Positions 16,139 to 24,183 of a stretch of DNA of 34,559 nt are shown piece by piece. Position numbers and translations under genes: made by a program. The DNA is from Bacteroidales bacterium (GTDB lineage: Bacteria > Bacteroidota > Bacteroidia > Bacteroidales > Tenuifilaceae). The notes under the pieces are model-generated. The model made no database searches. It was given only the letters and a program-made list of their open reading frames with translations, and was not told the origin of the DNA. Location of the stretch: contig JAQVYY010000040.1 in NCBI GenBank assembly GCA_028708425.1, forward strand, positions 1 to 34,559, given 5' to 3'. Each line of letters begins with the position of its first letter. Within the stretch, counting starts at the first letter, position 1.

Positions 16139-16855
16139 ATGACTAGTTTAAGTGTTAATATTAATAAAATTGCTACCCTTCGTAATGCCAGAGGGGGAGA
16201 TATTCCTAATGTGCTTAAAGCAGCAATAGACTGCCAACGTTTTGGTGCAGATGGAATTACAGTTCATCCACGACCCGATGAACGGCACATCCGTTATCAG
16301 GATGTGCGAGATATTAAGCCGATTATTTCTACGGAATTTAACATTGAGGGATACCCCTCCGAAAGCTTTGTCGAGCTGGTTTTAGAGGTTGCTCCCAATC
16401 AGGTAACCCTAGTTCCTGATCCGCCGGATGCTATTACTTCAAATACTGGATGGGATACAGTGAAAAACAAAACCCTCCTAAAGCAGCACATTAAGAAATT
16501 TAAGGATGCCGGAATCCGGACATCAATTTTTGTAAATGCCGATACTGAGCTTGTTAAGCATGCGGCCGATACGGGTACCGATAGGATTGAGCTGTATACA
16601 GAACCTTACGCCCTGGGCTATCCGTTGAATAAAGTAGAAGCTCTAGAGCCATTTTTAAAGGCAGCCATTGCGGCAGGTGAAGTTGGGCTTGGGCTTAATG
16701 CGGGGCACGATTTAAACCTGGATAATCTTAAGTATTTTGTTGAAAATATGCCTAAGCTGTTGGAGGTTTCCATAGGTCATGCCCTAATTTCCGATGCGCT
16801 ATACCTCGGGTTAGAAAATACCATTCAGATGTACTTGAAAAGGGTTAAGGGGTAA
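16139..16855 (+). CDS. pdxJ: Pyridoxine 5'-phosphate synthase
   Basis: Last ring-forming step of the DXP-dependent vitamin B6 route: condenses 1-deoxyxylulose 5-phosphate with 3-amino-2-oxopropyl phosphate. The 238 residues show the TIM-barrel signature: [17 protein letters not shown] at the N-terminus, [34 protein letters not shown] (where most relatives have an E/K after P), [31 protein letters not shown] and the C-terminal phosphate-loop [15 protein letters not shown]. All positions expected to hold catalytic Glu/His residues are occupied. It is followed after 4 bases by an alpha/beta hydrolase gene, so the two are an operon. Confidence 0.95.
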   Translation: MTSLSVNINKIATLRNARGGDIPNVLKAAIDCQRFGADGITVHPRPDERHIRYQDVRDIKPIISTEFNIEGYPSESFVELVLEVAPNQVTLVPDPPDAITSNTGWDTVKNKTLLKQHIKKFKDAGIRTSIFVNADTELVKHAADTGTDRIELYTEPYALGYPLNKVEALEPFLKAAIAAGEVGLGLNAGHDLNLDNLKYFVENMPKLLEVSIGHALISDALYLGLENTIQMYLKRVKG

Positions 16856-16859
16856 TTTA

Positions 16860-17666
16860 ATGAAGCTGTTTGCTAGGGAGCTGGGACAAGGTAGCCCTAT
16901 AGTTATTTTGCATGGGCTATACGGCTCATCGGATAGCTGGTTTACGGTTGGGCGTATGTTGGCGAAAAAGTATCGAGTAATTCTGGTTGACCTTCGAAAT
17001 CATGGTAAAAGTTCGTTTAGCCCACTTCACACCTACGAAGTTATGTCCAATGATTTACTCGAACTTTTTAATCGTTTTAACCTTTCGGAGGCTCGTCTAG
17101 TTGGGCACTCAATGGGGGGCAAGGTGGCAATGCATTTTACGTATCAAAATCCTACTCGGGTAGCCTCATTGGTTGTGGTTGATATTTTGCCTTACAACTA
17201 TTTTAATCAAGAGCAAGGTGTTGGGGAGGTTAAGCAGCATGCTAAAATTATATCGTCACTACTGGTGCTTAACCCCGAGCAGGCTGAGTCGAGAGATGAA
17301 CTTGATAAAAAACTTGCGAAAACTCTTCCTAATAAAGCCCTAAGGAGGTTTCTGCTGAAAAATGTTAAGCGTAATGACGTGGGGCGTTTTGAATGGCAGC
17401 TAAACGTACCAGTAATTGGTAAGAGTATAGAGCAGCTTATGGGGGCAGTGCTTCCTGTGGGTGGGGCAGTGCCAATTACGGTAAATACCCTTTTTATAAA
17501 GGGTCAGAATTCAAGCTATGTGTTTAACGAGGGGATTAGTCAGCTGAAGCAGCTATTTATGAATTTTGAGGTTAAAACCATACCCAATGCTGGGCACTGG
17601 CTGCATACCGAGAATCCTGAGGCTATGATTAAAGAGATGTTGCAGTTTTGGAATTTCCAAAGTTAA
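16860..17666 (+). CDS. Alpha/beta-fold hydrolase, YbfF-like esterase
   Basis: A 268-residue cytoplasmic hydrolase. The oxyanion-hole segment HGLYGS is at 18-23, the nucleophile elbow GHSMGG at 82-87 (S84), a strand-following aspartate lies at VVVDILP (D108) and the catalytic histidine is in PNAGHWLHTENP near residue 252. The usual acid position before the histidine (FIKGQNSSYV) has Ser rather than Asp, which is typical of the YbfF group where the acid comes after the earlier strand. Such enzymes act on short acyl esters or thioesters; the substrate is unknown. It overlaps functionally with pdxJ only by operon position. Confidence 0.82.
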   Translation: MKLFARELGQGSPIVILHGLYGSSDSWFTVGRMLAKKYRVILVDLRNHGKSSFSPLHTYEVMSNDLLELFNRFNLSEARLVGHSMGGKVAMHFTYQNPTRVASLVVVDILPYNYFNQEQGVGEVKQHAKIISSLLVLNPEQAESRDELDKKLAKTLPNKALRRFLLKNVKRNDVGRFEWQLNVPVIGKSIEQLMGAVLPVGGAVPITVNTLFIKGQNSSYVFNEGISQLKQLFMNFEVKTIPNAGHWLHTENPEAMIKEMLQFWNFQS

Positions 17667-17674
17667 CCCCAGGC

Positions 17675-18394
17675 TTAGCTTGCAACCTCAATATTATCGG
17701 CAGGTATTAGGGGCTGATTTTTATAGCGTAAAAACAGCTGAGCAACCGCAAGCGCATCCTTTTCGCAGTACCTAACTATTCGGTCTAAATTCTTTTCGTT
17801 GTAGTAAACATCGGCTACCTGACTGCCATCAATATCATCCTTAGGGGTGGGAATACTGAAAATATGCGTAAGCAGGTTTAGCGAGGTGTAATGCTTGTAG
17901 TCGCCAAATTTCCAGAGTTCCATTGTATCTAAAAATCGAACCTCCCAAGGTTTTTTACCGGCAACATCGAGTAGCTTGGGAATAGTGATTCCGTTAACAA
18001 GCATCCGCCTGGCAATGTATGGAAAGTCAAATTCCTTTCCATTGTGAGCACAAAGGTTAGCCTGTGGTTTAGCCGAGAACTTCTCAAGCATATCGGCAAA
18101 ATCTAAAAGTAGCTTCGCTTCGTTATCGCCAGCAAACGATTTTACCCTAAAAAACAGTTGATTCGCCTTATTTACAATTAACCCAACTGAGATGCAGATG
18201 ATCTTACCGAATTCAGCATAAATTCCTGCACGTTGGTACGTTTCTTCGGGTGTTTGATTCTCATCTCCAATTCTTCTCGCTTTCTTGCTCCATAGCTCAG
18301 CCAGTTCCGATGGTAAATCGTTTAAACTAGCGTGCTGAGGCACCGTTTCTATATCAAGAAATAGTACGTCTTCGTTCTTTACATGATCAAGCAT
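17675..18394 (-). CDS. Predicted 3'-5' exonuclease, PolB-like DEDDy family
   Basis: A 239-residue cytoplasmic nuclease resembling the proofreading domain of family B DNA polymerases but without a polymerase. Motif Exo I is FLDIETVP (D14, E16), Exo II is CAHNGKEFDFPYIARRM (the Asp after NGKEF), and Exo III is YCEKDALAVAQL (Tyr and Asp), so all four acidic residues and the Tyr are present. LDTMELWKFGDYKHYTSLNL links Exo II and III, as in this family (PF10108 type). It starts 13 bases after the stop of udk (18409) and is convergent with the hydrolase gene. It likely trims DNA ends in repair; this is inference from the fold. Confidence 0.82.
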   Translation of the reverse strand: MLDHVKNEDVLFLDIETVPQHASLNDLPSELAELWSKKARRIGDENQTPEETYQRAGIYAEFGKIICISVGLIVNKANQLFFRVKSFAGDNEAKLLLDFADMLEKFSAKPQANLCAHNGKEFDFPYIARRMLVNGITIPKLLDVAGKKPWEVRFLDTMELWKFGDYKHYTSLNLLTHIFSIPTPKDDIDGSQVADVYYNEKNLDRIVRYCEKDALAVAQLFLRYKNQPLIPADNIEVAS

Positions 18395-18408
18395 AGCTGT
18401 TATCGTTT

Positions 18409-19020
18409 TTAGCGTGACAAGTTTTTTTCAATTATCGATGACAATATATTAATTGCTACCGAGTTATTTCCTCCTTGCGGAACAATAATATCGGCGTAGC
18501 GTTTGGTGGGTTCAATAAATTGCAGGTGCATTGGCTTAACCGTTTTTTCGTACCGTTCAAGCACATTGGTAACCGAGCGCCCCCTTTCAACAATATCTCG
18601 CAAAATAACCCTTGACAACCGATCGTCGGCATCGGCATCTACAAAAACCTTAATGTCCATTAAATCTCGAAGCTTGGGGTTTGTAAAAACCAAAATTCCC
18701 TCAATTATCACAATGTTCTTTGGTGTAATTGAAATCGTTTCGGAGTTTCTTGAGCACGTAAGGTATGAGTATATTGGTTGCTCAATTTTTTCACCCCTTT
18801 TTAGCTTTGCCACATGGTCAACTAGCAATTCAAACTCGATTGATGAGGGATGGTCGAAGTTAATTTCCTGCCTTTCCTCAAGGGGTAAGTGCGAGCTATC
18901 GTAGTAGTATGAATCTTGTGGAATAACTACCACTTCGCCTGAGGGAAGACATTCTGTGATTCGATTTACAACGGTGGTTTTTCCCGATCCGGTTCCACCC
19001 GCAATACCTATTATTAACAT
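18409..19020 (-). CDS. udk: Uridine kinase
   Basis: Phosphorylates uridine and cytidine to the monophosphates in pyrimidine salvage. The 203 residues begin with Walker A GIAGGTGSGKTT (5-16), followed by PQDSYYYDSSHLPLEER (the catalytic Asp and nucleoside-contact residues), INFDHPSSIEFELL, and the later RDIVERGRSVTNVLERYEKTVKPMHLQFIEPTKRYADIIVP segment, all standard for the family. Length is normal. It is divergent from manA across a 149-base spacer and is followed closely by the exonuclease gene. Confidence 0.93.
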   Translation of the reverse strand: MLIIGIAGGTGSGKTTVVNRITECLPSGEVVVIPQDSYYYDSSHLPLEERQEINFDHPSSIEFELLVDHVAKLKRGEKIEQPIYSYLTCSRNSETISITPKNIVIIEGILVFTNPKLRDLMDIKVFVDADADDRLSRVILRDIVERGRSVTNVLERYEKTVKPMHLQFIEPTKRYADIIVPQGGNNSVAINILSSIIEKNLSR

Positions 19021-19042
19021 TATGAGTTTAAATTAATATGAT

Positions 19043-19050
19043 TAACTTTG
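19043..19050 (+). promoter_or_regulatory. Perfect -7 box TAACTTTG, candidate promoter for manA
   Basis: Exact TAnnTTTG on the plus strand in the udk/manA divergent spacer. It would give a leader of about 110 bases. A second near match, TAACTTTA, lies at about 19100, closer to manA. No convincing box was found for udk. Confidence 0.4.
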
Positions 19051-19169
19051 TTATTGCAAAAAATGTTTAAACCATAGGGTAAAAATCTATGTTCGAGTAT
19101 AACTTTAGGTATGACATTTGATGTTACAAGAATACTAAATGATTCCAAAAATACAAATCTTTATTAAGA

Positions 19170-20147
19170 ATGCTATATCCATTAAAATTTTCGCCTCAGC
19201 TAAAGTATCGTATCTGGGGTGGTACAAAGTTACGCGATCTATACGGTAAAGAGGTTCCAGAATCGATGGAAAAGTGTGGCGAAAGCTGGGAACTATCTGC
19301 TGTTGACGGTAGTTTGTCGGTTGTAAAGAACGGCTTTTTGGCTGGTAATAATATTCAGGAACTGGCGGAAGTTTACATGGCCGATTTAGTAGGGGAAAAA
19401 AACTTTCATAAGTTTGGTGTAGAATTCCCCTTGCTTATTAAGCTTATCGATACCACCGATTACCTATCGGTTCAGGTTCATCCCGATAACCAAATGGCCG
19501 AACGGCTACACCATGCCTATGGTAAAACCGAGCTGTGGTACGTTTTAGAGGCAGAAACCGATTCGCAAATTGTTACCGGTTTTAACCGAAATATTAAGGC
19601 TAACGAGTTTCAGCAGGCTCTCAATTCAGGTCAATTGCCATCATTATTGAAACAGGAGTTGGTTCGAGCCGATGATATGGTTTATGTGCCAGCCCGAAGC
19701 ATACATTCACTAGGCAAAGGCATTACCCTTGTTGAGATACAGCAAACCTCAGATATTACCTACCGGGTTTACGACTGGGATAGAACAGAACCCGATGGAA
19801 CAAAGCGAGAGCTCCATACCGATTTGGCTATAAAAGCCATAGATTTTGAGGCAAATTCCCTGTTGCCCGAGCGGGTAGCTGTTGAGAAGAATATTCCTCA
19901 GGAACTAAAGCATACTCAGTTTTTTAATGTTAACAGGTTGTTTTTAACCCAAAGTGTAGAGCGTGATTTTTTTGAGCGTGATACATTCAGAATATACATA
20001 TGTCTTGGGGGGGAAGCTAGCATCAAGTGTTCCAGAACCGAGGAGGTTTCTATAAGCAACGGAGAGCTTGTGCTTATTCCAGCAATCTTAACTTCAGCAG
20101 TAATTGTACCCCAAACAGAAGCGAGGCTCCTTGAGGTATTTTTATAA
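19170..20147 (+). CDS. manA: Mannose-6-phosphate isomerase, class I
   Basis: Interconverts mannose 6-phosphate and fructose 6-phosphate, feeding GDP-mannose and surface glycan synthesis. The 325-residue length matches the short (Firmicutes/Bacteroidota) class I form rather than the 390-residue enterobacterial form. The cupin metal site is visible: VQVHPDN with Gln and His, a Glu in GKTELWYVLEAE, and a later His in VPARSIHSLGKG. The substrate region VEIQQTSDITYRVYDWDR is conserved. It stands alone, divergent from udk and followed after 70 bases by the SiaB-like gene. Confidence 0.92.
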   Translation: MLYPLKFSPQLKYRIWGGTKLRDLYGKEVPESMEKCGESWELSAVDGSLSVVKNGFLAGNNIQELAEVYMADLVGEKNFHKFGVEFPLLIKLIDTTDYLSVQVHPDNQMAERLHHAYGKTELWYVLEAETDSQIVTGFNRNIKANEFQQALNSGQLPSLLKQELVRADDMVYVPARSIHSLGKGITLVEIQQTSDITYRVYDWDRTEPDGTKRELHTDLAIKAIDFEANSLLPERVAVEKNIPQELKHTQFFNVNRLFLTQSVERDFFERDTFRIYICLGGEASIKCSRTEEVSISNGELVLIPAILTSAVIVPQTEARLLEVFL

Positions 20148-20217
20148 AATAAATAAAACCCTATTTTTATTCCAGGTCAATGAAATAATAATAAAAAATT
20201 AGTAATTTTATTCCTTA

Positions 20218-20784
20218 ATGGACAATATTATTTATTTCATAAAATCTTTTCTCACAAGTGAGATGACCACTAGTGGATTCCCCGTTATATACAAAGGGGA
20301 GATGAGTCACCAGATAACCCGCTCGTTTGCCTTTATGGCTAGCCGTAAAATTACAGAGAAAAACCTGCCGACATCAACGCGTAAAAGAATATTTCATATA
20401 ATGATTGAGTGCTTGCAGAACGTAACCAAGCACTCCGACGACTTTGACCAAAAGGATCATAAGGTTGGTAATGGGCTATTTATTGTAAGTCATAAAAAGG
20501 ACTCGTTTTATGTTGTAACAGGAAACATAGTTAAAAATGAAAGCGTAAAACCGCTAGAGGATAGGCTTATTAAGATTAACGGCTCATCGGCTCAAGAGCT
20601 GAAAGACAGCTTTCTTAAACAGATGGTTGAGGGAGAGCTAAACGAAAGCGGAGGAGCAGGCTTAGGGTTAATTGACATTGCCAGAAAGTCGGGGCGTAAG
20701 TTTTTCTATCACTTTGTGCCTTTTGATAGGAACAGGCAATATTTTGTGCTTGTGGTAACAATCCCTATTGACAAGGATGGTTGA
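20218..20784 (+). CDS. SiaB-family kinase-like protein (DUF6272)
   Basis: A 188-residue cytoplasmic protein resembling SiaB, a GHKL-fold protein kinase of the SiaABC partner-switching pathway, in which SiaB phosphorylates SiaC and SiaA removes the phosphate. An N-box-like helix HIMIECLQNVTKHSDD (about 60-75) would hold metal-ATP, and GGAGLGLIDIARKSG (about 146-160) is the glycine-rich ATP-lid box. The rest (GEMSHQITRSFAFMASRKI and the closing YFVLVVTIPID strand) fits DUF6272. No SiaC (DUF1987) or SiaA phosphatase gene is next to it in this window; downstream is a repeat block. Family is fairly secure; kinase activity is inferred. Confidence 0.78.
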   Translation: MDNIIYFIKSFLTSEMTTSGFPVIYKGEMSHQITRSFAFMASRKITEKNLPTSTRKRIFHIMIECLQNVTKHSDDFDQKDHKVGNGLFIVSHKKDSFYVVTGNIVKNESVKPLEDRLIKINGSSAQELKDSFLKQMVEGELNESGGAGLGLIDIARKSGRKFFYHFVPFDRNRQYFVLVVTIPIDKDG

Positions 20785-20803
20785 GAGGGAAAAAGCAACA
20801 CTT

Positions 20804-20952
20804 TAACCTGCATTATTCATCAAATTTGTAAAAGATGAATACAAATGCGGGTTACCCCGACTTAGTTGAGCCCAATTTTGGGCAACAAGATTGGTTGTGA
20901 AGCTTTATCGCTGTCGGAGACAGCAACTATTCGGATGAATAATTGGGGTTAA
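20804..20952 (+). repeat. Full copy A of the 145-bp structured repeat
   Basis: Three hairpins are conserved: ACCTGCAT..TATTCATC pairing with GATGAATA..ATGCGGGT; GCCCA-ATTT-TGGGC; and GCTGTC-GGA-GACAGC. It ends in an AT-rich imperfect palindrome ATTCGGATGAATAATTGGGG. It starts 20 bases after the SiaB-like stop. Confidence 0.85.
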
Positions 20953-21217
20953 GGGTTATTTCGTATCATTGGTGTCTGGTTAAAACTTATAGTTTCCTCC
21001 CTATGGTCGGAATGACAGGGGGTTGAGTTGTATTCGGGAAAGGAGGGCTTGGTTAGCGGCGAAGCCGCTAACCAGGCCCTCCCCCCTAAAAACTAAACAT
21101 TTGTCATTGACAAAGCCATTTCTATTTTCAACGGTTTTGTCGAACATACGTTTCAGAGCGAAACGTAGTGAAGCGAAGAATCTAAAATACAGAATTATGT
21201 TTTTACCGGACAATAGT
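20926..21217 (+). repeat. Inverted dispersed repeat of about 290 bp, left copy
   Basis: The reverse complement of this stretch aligns with 30802-31104 over its whole length. It contains a long hairpin: GGAGGGCTTGGTTAGCGGC (21042-21060), loop GAA, GCCGCTAACCAGGCCCTCC (21064-21082), with one G-T wobble, and a smaller ACGTTTC/GAAACGT pair. One end carries TTTTTACCGGACAATAGT, the other an AATTATTC-type palindrome. Confidence 0.88.
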
Positions 21218-21239
21218 TATTTCGTATATAAAACTTTAC

Positions 21240-21247
21240 TATATTTG
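21240..21247 (+). promoter_or_regulatory. Perfect -7 box TATATTTG for the YD-repeat gene
   Basis: Exact TAnnTTTG 25 bases before the ATG at 21272 and just outside the end of the inverted repeat; no clear TTG at the usual distance. Confidence 0.5.
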
Positions 21248-21271
21248 ATTTTGCATTGAAAACACTGGTTT

Positions 21272-22249
21272 ATGAAAAATATTTTTTTAGTCTCTCTTCT
21301 TCTGGGGTTGTCGCTTAGCCTGCTGGGGCAAACTACCAACGAGGAGGAGGAAAGACACCGAATTGCAGAGAGTGGGATTAGGCAGGTTACACAATGGACA
21401 TACAGGTATACTGGTAATAAGCTTAACCCAAAGGGTAATAAAACGAGCGTAACACAATACGATAGAAATGGCAATGCAGTTGAAGTGCAGAACTTTAGAT
21501 CTAACGGTTCCGTCTCTTCAAGGTTGCTTTATAAGTATAATGAGAGTAATCAGCGAATAGAGTACTCTATGCATCAGAACCCTGATGGGCCAGAGCTGAG
21601 GCTTTCTTATAAGCAGGCCATTTATTACGATAGGGATGGAATAAAAACCCAGGAGGTTATTTTTGATGGAGCAGCAGGTTATCGTATAAATTACGAATAT
21701 TATCCCGATGGAAAGCTTAAAGAGATTGTGAAGAAAGATATGGCAAATAAAGTTCATGAACGTTGGGTGTATGCCTATAAAGATAACATGCACGAAATAA
21801 GCGTATTTAAACCCGATAAGGTGCTATTTTCTAGAATGATTAAGTATACCGATGCGAATGGTAATATAACTACTGATATTAGGCTCGATGATAAAGGCAA
21901 TGAGCTTAAAAAGGTAGAGCAAGTGTATAATGAGAATGGCAACCTTATTTTAAAGTCAGAATATTTTTCCGAAAAATTTGGGAATAGCATCGAGTATAAA
22001 TATAACAATGATGGTAGGGTTATTGAGGTAATAAAGCATTTGCCCGATGGTTCAAAGTTTACCCAATCGCAATATGAGTACGACGAAAAGGGAAGCCTGA
22101 TTGAGGAGCGATGGAGCGAAAATAAATCGCAAGAGTTCTCGCACAAGCAATCAACGTTTAGCGATAAGGGCAATGTTATTGAAACCGACTCGTATTTTGC
22201 CCCTTACCGCTATAGGGTGTTGTATAAGTATACCTACGAGTTTTACTAG
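21272..22249 (+). CDS. Secreted YD/RHS-like repeat protein
   Basis: A 325-residue protein with a signal peptide (residues 1-20, MKNIFLVSLLLGLSLSLLGQ). The mature part is a string of irregular repeats of about 20-25 residues with the pattern Y-D/N-x-x-G-x-x-x-E, e.g. YDRNGNAVEVQNF, YYDRDGIKTQEVIF, YYPDGKLKEIV, YTDANGNITTDIRL, YNENGNLILKSEYF, YNNDGRVIEVIKHL, YDEKGSLIEERW. This is the YD/RHS beta-cage or strip motif. There is no RHS core terminus, toxin domain or T9SS sorting domain, so it is a short periplasmic or surface-exposed repeat protein rather than a full RHS toxin. Its binding partner is unknown. It stands alone between repeat blocks. Confidence 0.75.
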   Translation: MKNIFLVSLLLGLSLSLLGQTTNEEEERHRIAESGIRQVTQWTYRYTGNKLNPKGNKTSVTQYDRNGNAVEVQNFRSNGSVSSRLLYKYNESNQRIEYSMHQNPDGPELRLSYKQAIYYDRDGIKTQEVIFDGAAGYRINYEYYPDGKLKEIVKKDMANKVHERWVYAYKDNMHEISVFKPDKVLFSRMIKYTDANGNITTDIRLDDKGNELKKVEQVYNENGNLILKSEYFSEKFGNSIEYKYNNDGRVIEVIKHLPDGSKFTQSQYEYDEKGSLIEERWSENKSQEFSHKQSTFSDKGNVIETDSYFAPYRYRVLYKYTYEFY

Positions 22250-22265
22250 CTGGACGACTTATTTA

Positions 22266-22308
22266 TCCGCACTATTCATCAAATTTGTAAAAGATGAATG
22301 TAAATGCC
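22266..22308 (+). repeat. Partial copy of the 145-bp structured repeat (first hairpin)
   Basis: CCGCACTATTCATCAAATTT..GATGAATGTAAATGC matches the first 40 bases of the full copies, 17 bases after the stop of the YD-repeat gene; the GCGGGT closing arm is lost. Confidence 0.7.
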
Positions 22309-22477
22309 CATTTTGCTTAGGGTTCAATTTTGCATACTTTGGTGTACCAATTAGTATAAGATCTGCGTGAAGCTTTGAACCCAACCCATCCAGTAGCCTT
22401 ATAAATAGCGCAGGGTTACATTTTGTATGCGTGTAGATTGTTTTATTCCAACCATTTATTTTGATTTCAATAAAATC

Positions 22478-23005
22478 ATGAAACGACTAAACGATTTTGA
22501 GCTGATTGACCCGTTTGCATTAAAAGGTAATGTTTTCGAAATGCTCGACAAGGAGTGGATGCTAATTACGGCGGGAGATAAAGAAACCTTTAATACCATG
22601 ACCGCATCATGGGGAAGCTTTGGGTTTTTGTGGCGAAAACCTATTTCAATTATTTATGTTAGGCCTCAACGCCATACCTACAAGTTTACAGAAGCGAACA
22701 GTACCTACACTCTTTCGTTTTTTGGAAAAGGGAACCAGCGTAAGGCGTTAGCTTTTTGTGGTGCGAATTCGGGAAGAGATGTTGATAAGCCTAAAGAAAC
22801 AGGACTAACCCCAGTGTGTACACCAGGTGGAGGAATTGCTTTTGCCGAGGCTCGGCTTATTGTTGAGTGCCGTAAGCTTTACACCGACGATATAAAACCC
22901 GAAATGTTTACTGATGTGGGGTTAGAAACCGAGATATACCCGACCAAAGATTACCATCGTTTCTATATTGGAGTAATAGAGGGTTGTTACGCTAAGAAAG
23001 GGTAG
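22478..23005 (+). CDS. Flavin reductase-like FMN-binding protein
   Basis: About 175 residues, with the split-barrel flavin reductase fold. The open frame extends to 22427, but the ATG at 22478 (MKRLNDFELIDP) fits the family; the 17 upstream residues look like untranslated leader. The pattern KEWMLITAGDKETFNTMTASWGSFGFLWRKPISIIYVRPQRHTY (in pieces: TMTASWGS binds FMN phosphate, P..IIYVRPQRHT is the strand-loop) is typical. YTLSFFG and the later CRKLYTDDI, then YHRFYIGVIEG complete the domain. Such proteins reduce flavin with NAD(P)H or bind FMN as electron carriers. It is a single gene converging on the S4-domain gene, with a repeat between. Confidence 0.82.
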   Translation: MKRLNDFELIDPFALKGNVFEMLDKEWMLITAGDKETFNTMTASWGSFGFLWRKPISIIYVRPQRHTYKFTEANSTYTLSFFGKGNQRKALAFCGANSGRDVDKPKETGLTPVCTPGGGIAFAEARLIVECRKLYTDDIKPEMFTDVGLETEIYPTKDYHRFYIGVIEGCYAKKG

Positions 23006-23016
23006 GTTATATATTT

Positions 23017-23160
23017 TAACCCGCATTATTCATCAAATTCGTTAATAAATGCAAATGCGGGTTACCCCTACATAGTGGAGCCCAGTTTTGGGCGAAAAAA
23101 ATTGGTTGTGAAGCTTAGTCGCTGTCGGGGGCAGCAATTATTCGAATGAATATGGGGTTA
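23017..23160 (+). repeat. Full copy B of the 145-bp structured repeat
   Basis: Starts 12 bases after the flavin reductase stop and lies in a convergent junction. Paired arms are kept: AACCCGCAT / ATGCGGGTT, GCCCA-GTTT-TGGGC, GCTGTC-GGG-GGCAGC, ending in ATTATTCGAATGAATATGGGG. Confidence 0.85.
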
Positions 23161-23195
23161 CGCGATGTAACTTATTACATGCTATTACTAGGCTT

Positions 23196-23594
23196 TTACT
23201 CGTGGTCAAATGATTTTCTGCGAATATTATCGAGAGTTCTTCGCTCTTTTTTTGTAGGCCGACCTGTTCCTTTGGGTCTAACCCCCTGAAAAGCTAAATA
23301 CCCGGGTTTCAACTTGGCCAGCTCATCGCTGGGTGTGATGTTTTCTAAAAAATCGTTAACAAGTTTAGCCCCAATCCTGCTTTTGGGTATATCTTTTACA
23401 ATGTATGAGTATACAACTGGTGGTTTGCGAACGGTAATGGTGTCGCCAATATTAATTTCTTTAGATGGCTTTACCTCAGCATCATTTAGTTTTACACGCC
23501 CTTTTTTACACTCTTCGGTTGAGATGCTCCGGGTTTTGAAAATGCGAACAGTCCAGAGCCATTTATCAATACGCGTTGTAAGATTTTTGTCCAT
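23196..23594 (-). CDS. S4-domain RNA-binding protein (Hsp15/HslR-like)
   Basis: A 132-residue cytoplasmic protein. Residues about 7-70 are an S4 RNA-binding domain (RIDKWLWTVRIFKTRSISTEECKKGRVKLND, INIGDTITVRK), and the C-terminus is basic (GRPTKKERRTLDNIRRK). E. coli Hsp15 of this family binds stalled 50S subunits carrying peptidyl-tRNA. It starts 3 bases after the stop of pth (23597), so the two are one operon; pairing with peptidyl-tRNA hydrolase makes a role in rescue of stalled ribosomes plausible, by inference. Confidence 0.88.
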   Translation of the reverse strand: MDKNLTTRIDKWLWTVRIFKTRSISTEECKKGRVKLNDAEVKPSKEINIGDTITVRKPPVVYSYIVKDIPKSRIGAKLVNDFLENITPSDELAKLKPGYLAFQGVRPKGTGRPTKKERRTLDNIRRKSFDHE

Positions 23595-23596
23595 GG

Positions 23597-24163
23597 CTAC
23601 TGTTTCTTATTGTAAAGGTTCATTGTTCTTTCAATGCCTATTGACCCGAAGCTTAAAATTATTTCTGCTGATTTTTTGCAACCTTCGGGGAGAATCTCCT
23701 TTTCCTCTGAGGACCATTCGCTAAGTACATACTGTACCTGAAGCCCTTTGGGAAAATCGTTGCCAATTCCAAATCTAAGACGGGCAAATTGTTGGGTGCC
23801 TAGGGTTTCAATAATATCAAAAAGGCCATTATGTCCTCCATCGCTGCCTTTGGCTCGTAGCCTAAGGGTTCCCAATGGTAGCGCAATATCGTCAGTAACA
23901 ACCAGCAACTTCTCGATTGGAATTTTTTCTGCTTTTAGCCAGTATGAAATAGCTTTGCCGCTAAGGTTCATAAAGGTTGAGGGTTTGAGTAAAATAAACG
24001 TGCGCCCTTTGTGCTTAACCTTGGCGATATCGCCGTAACGTTTAGTGCTAAAAGAAGTATTGGACGCACTTGCTAGGGCGTCCAATACAGTAAATCCTAT
24101 GTTGTGGCGGGTGTTAGAGTATTCGGCTCCAATATTACCCAAGCCCGCAATTAAGTATTTCAA
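23597..24163 (-). CDS. pth: Peptidyl-tRNA hydrolase
   Basis: Cleaves peptidyl-tRNA released by drop-off and recycles tRNA. The 188 residues show GLGNIGAEYSNTRHNIGF with N10 and catalytic H20, PSTFMNLSGKAI with the substrate-contacting Asn, and VTDDIALPLGTLRLRAKGSDGGHNGL with the Asp that orients the histidine. Length is normal. It lies 20 bases downstream of rplY and 3 bases before the S4 gene, a conserved bacterial rplY-pth order. Confidence 0.95.
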   Translation of the reverse strand: MKYLIAGLGNIGAEYSNTRHNIGFTVLDALASASNTSFSTKRYGDIAKVKHKGRTFILLKPSTFMNLSGKAISYWLKAEKIPIEKLLVVTDDIALPLGTLRLRAKGSDGGHNGLFDIIETLGTQQFARLRFGIGNDFPKGLQVQYVLSEWSSEEKEILPEGCKKSAEIILSFGSIGIERTMNLYNKKQ

Positions 24164-24183
24164 TGCTGCAAAATTTAGGCGTG

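Larger units (their letters stand above)
20785..21271. other. Gene-free spacer filled by two repeat families
   Basis: The spacer is made almost wholly of a full copy of the 145-bp structured repeat (20804-20952) joined to one copy of the 290-bp inverted repeat (20926-21217). The two share the palindrome near 20924-20948. The last 50 bases hold the promoter of the YD-repeat gene. Short open frames here are not supported as genes. Confidence 0.7.

Noticed and set aside
21001-21474. Open frames of 70-85 codons across the repeat and the start of the YD-repeat gene
   Set aside because: They lie within the hairpin repeat or antisense to a gene with a good signal peptide and promoter.
21272-22249. 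RHS polymorphic toxin
   Set aside because: Too short, no RHS core terminus, no C-terminal toxin domain and no immunity gene beside it.
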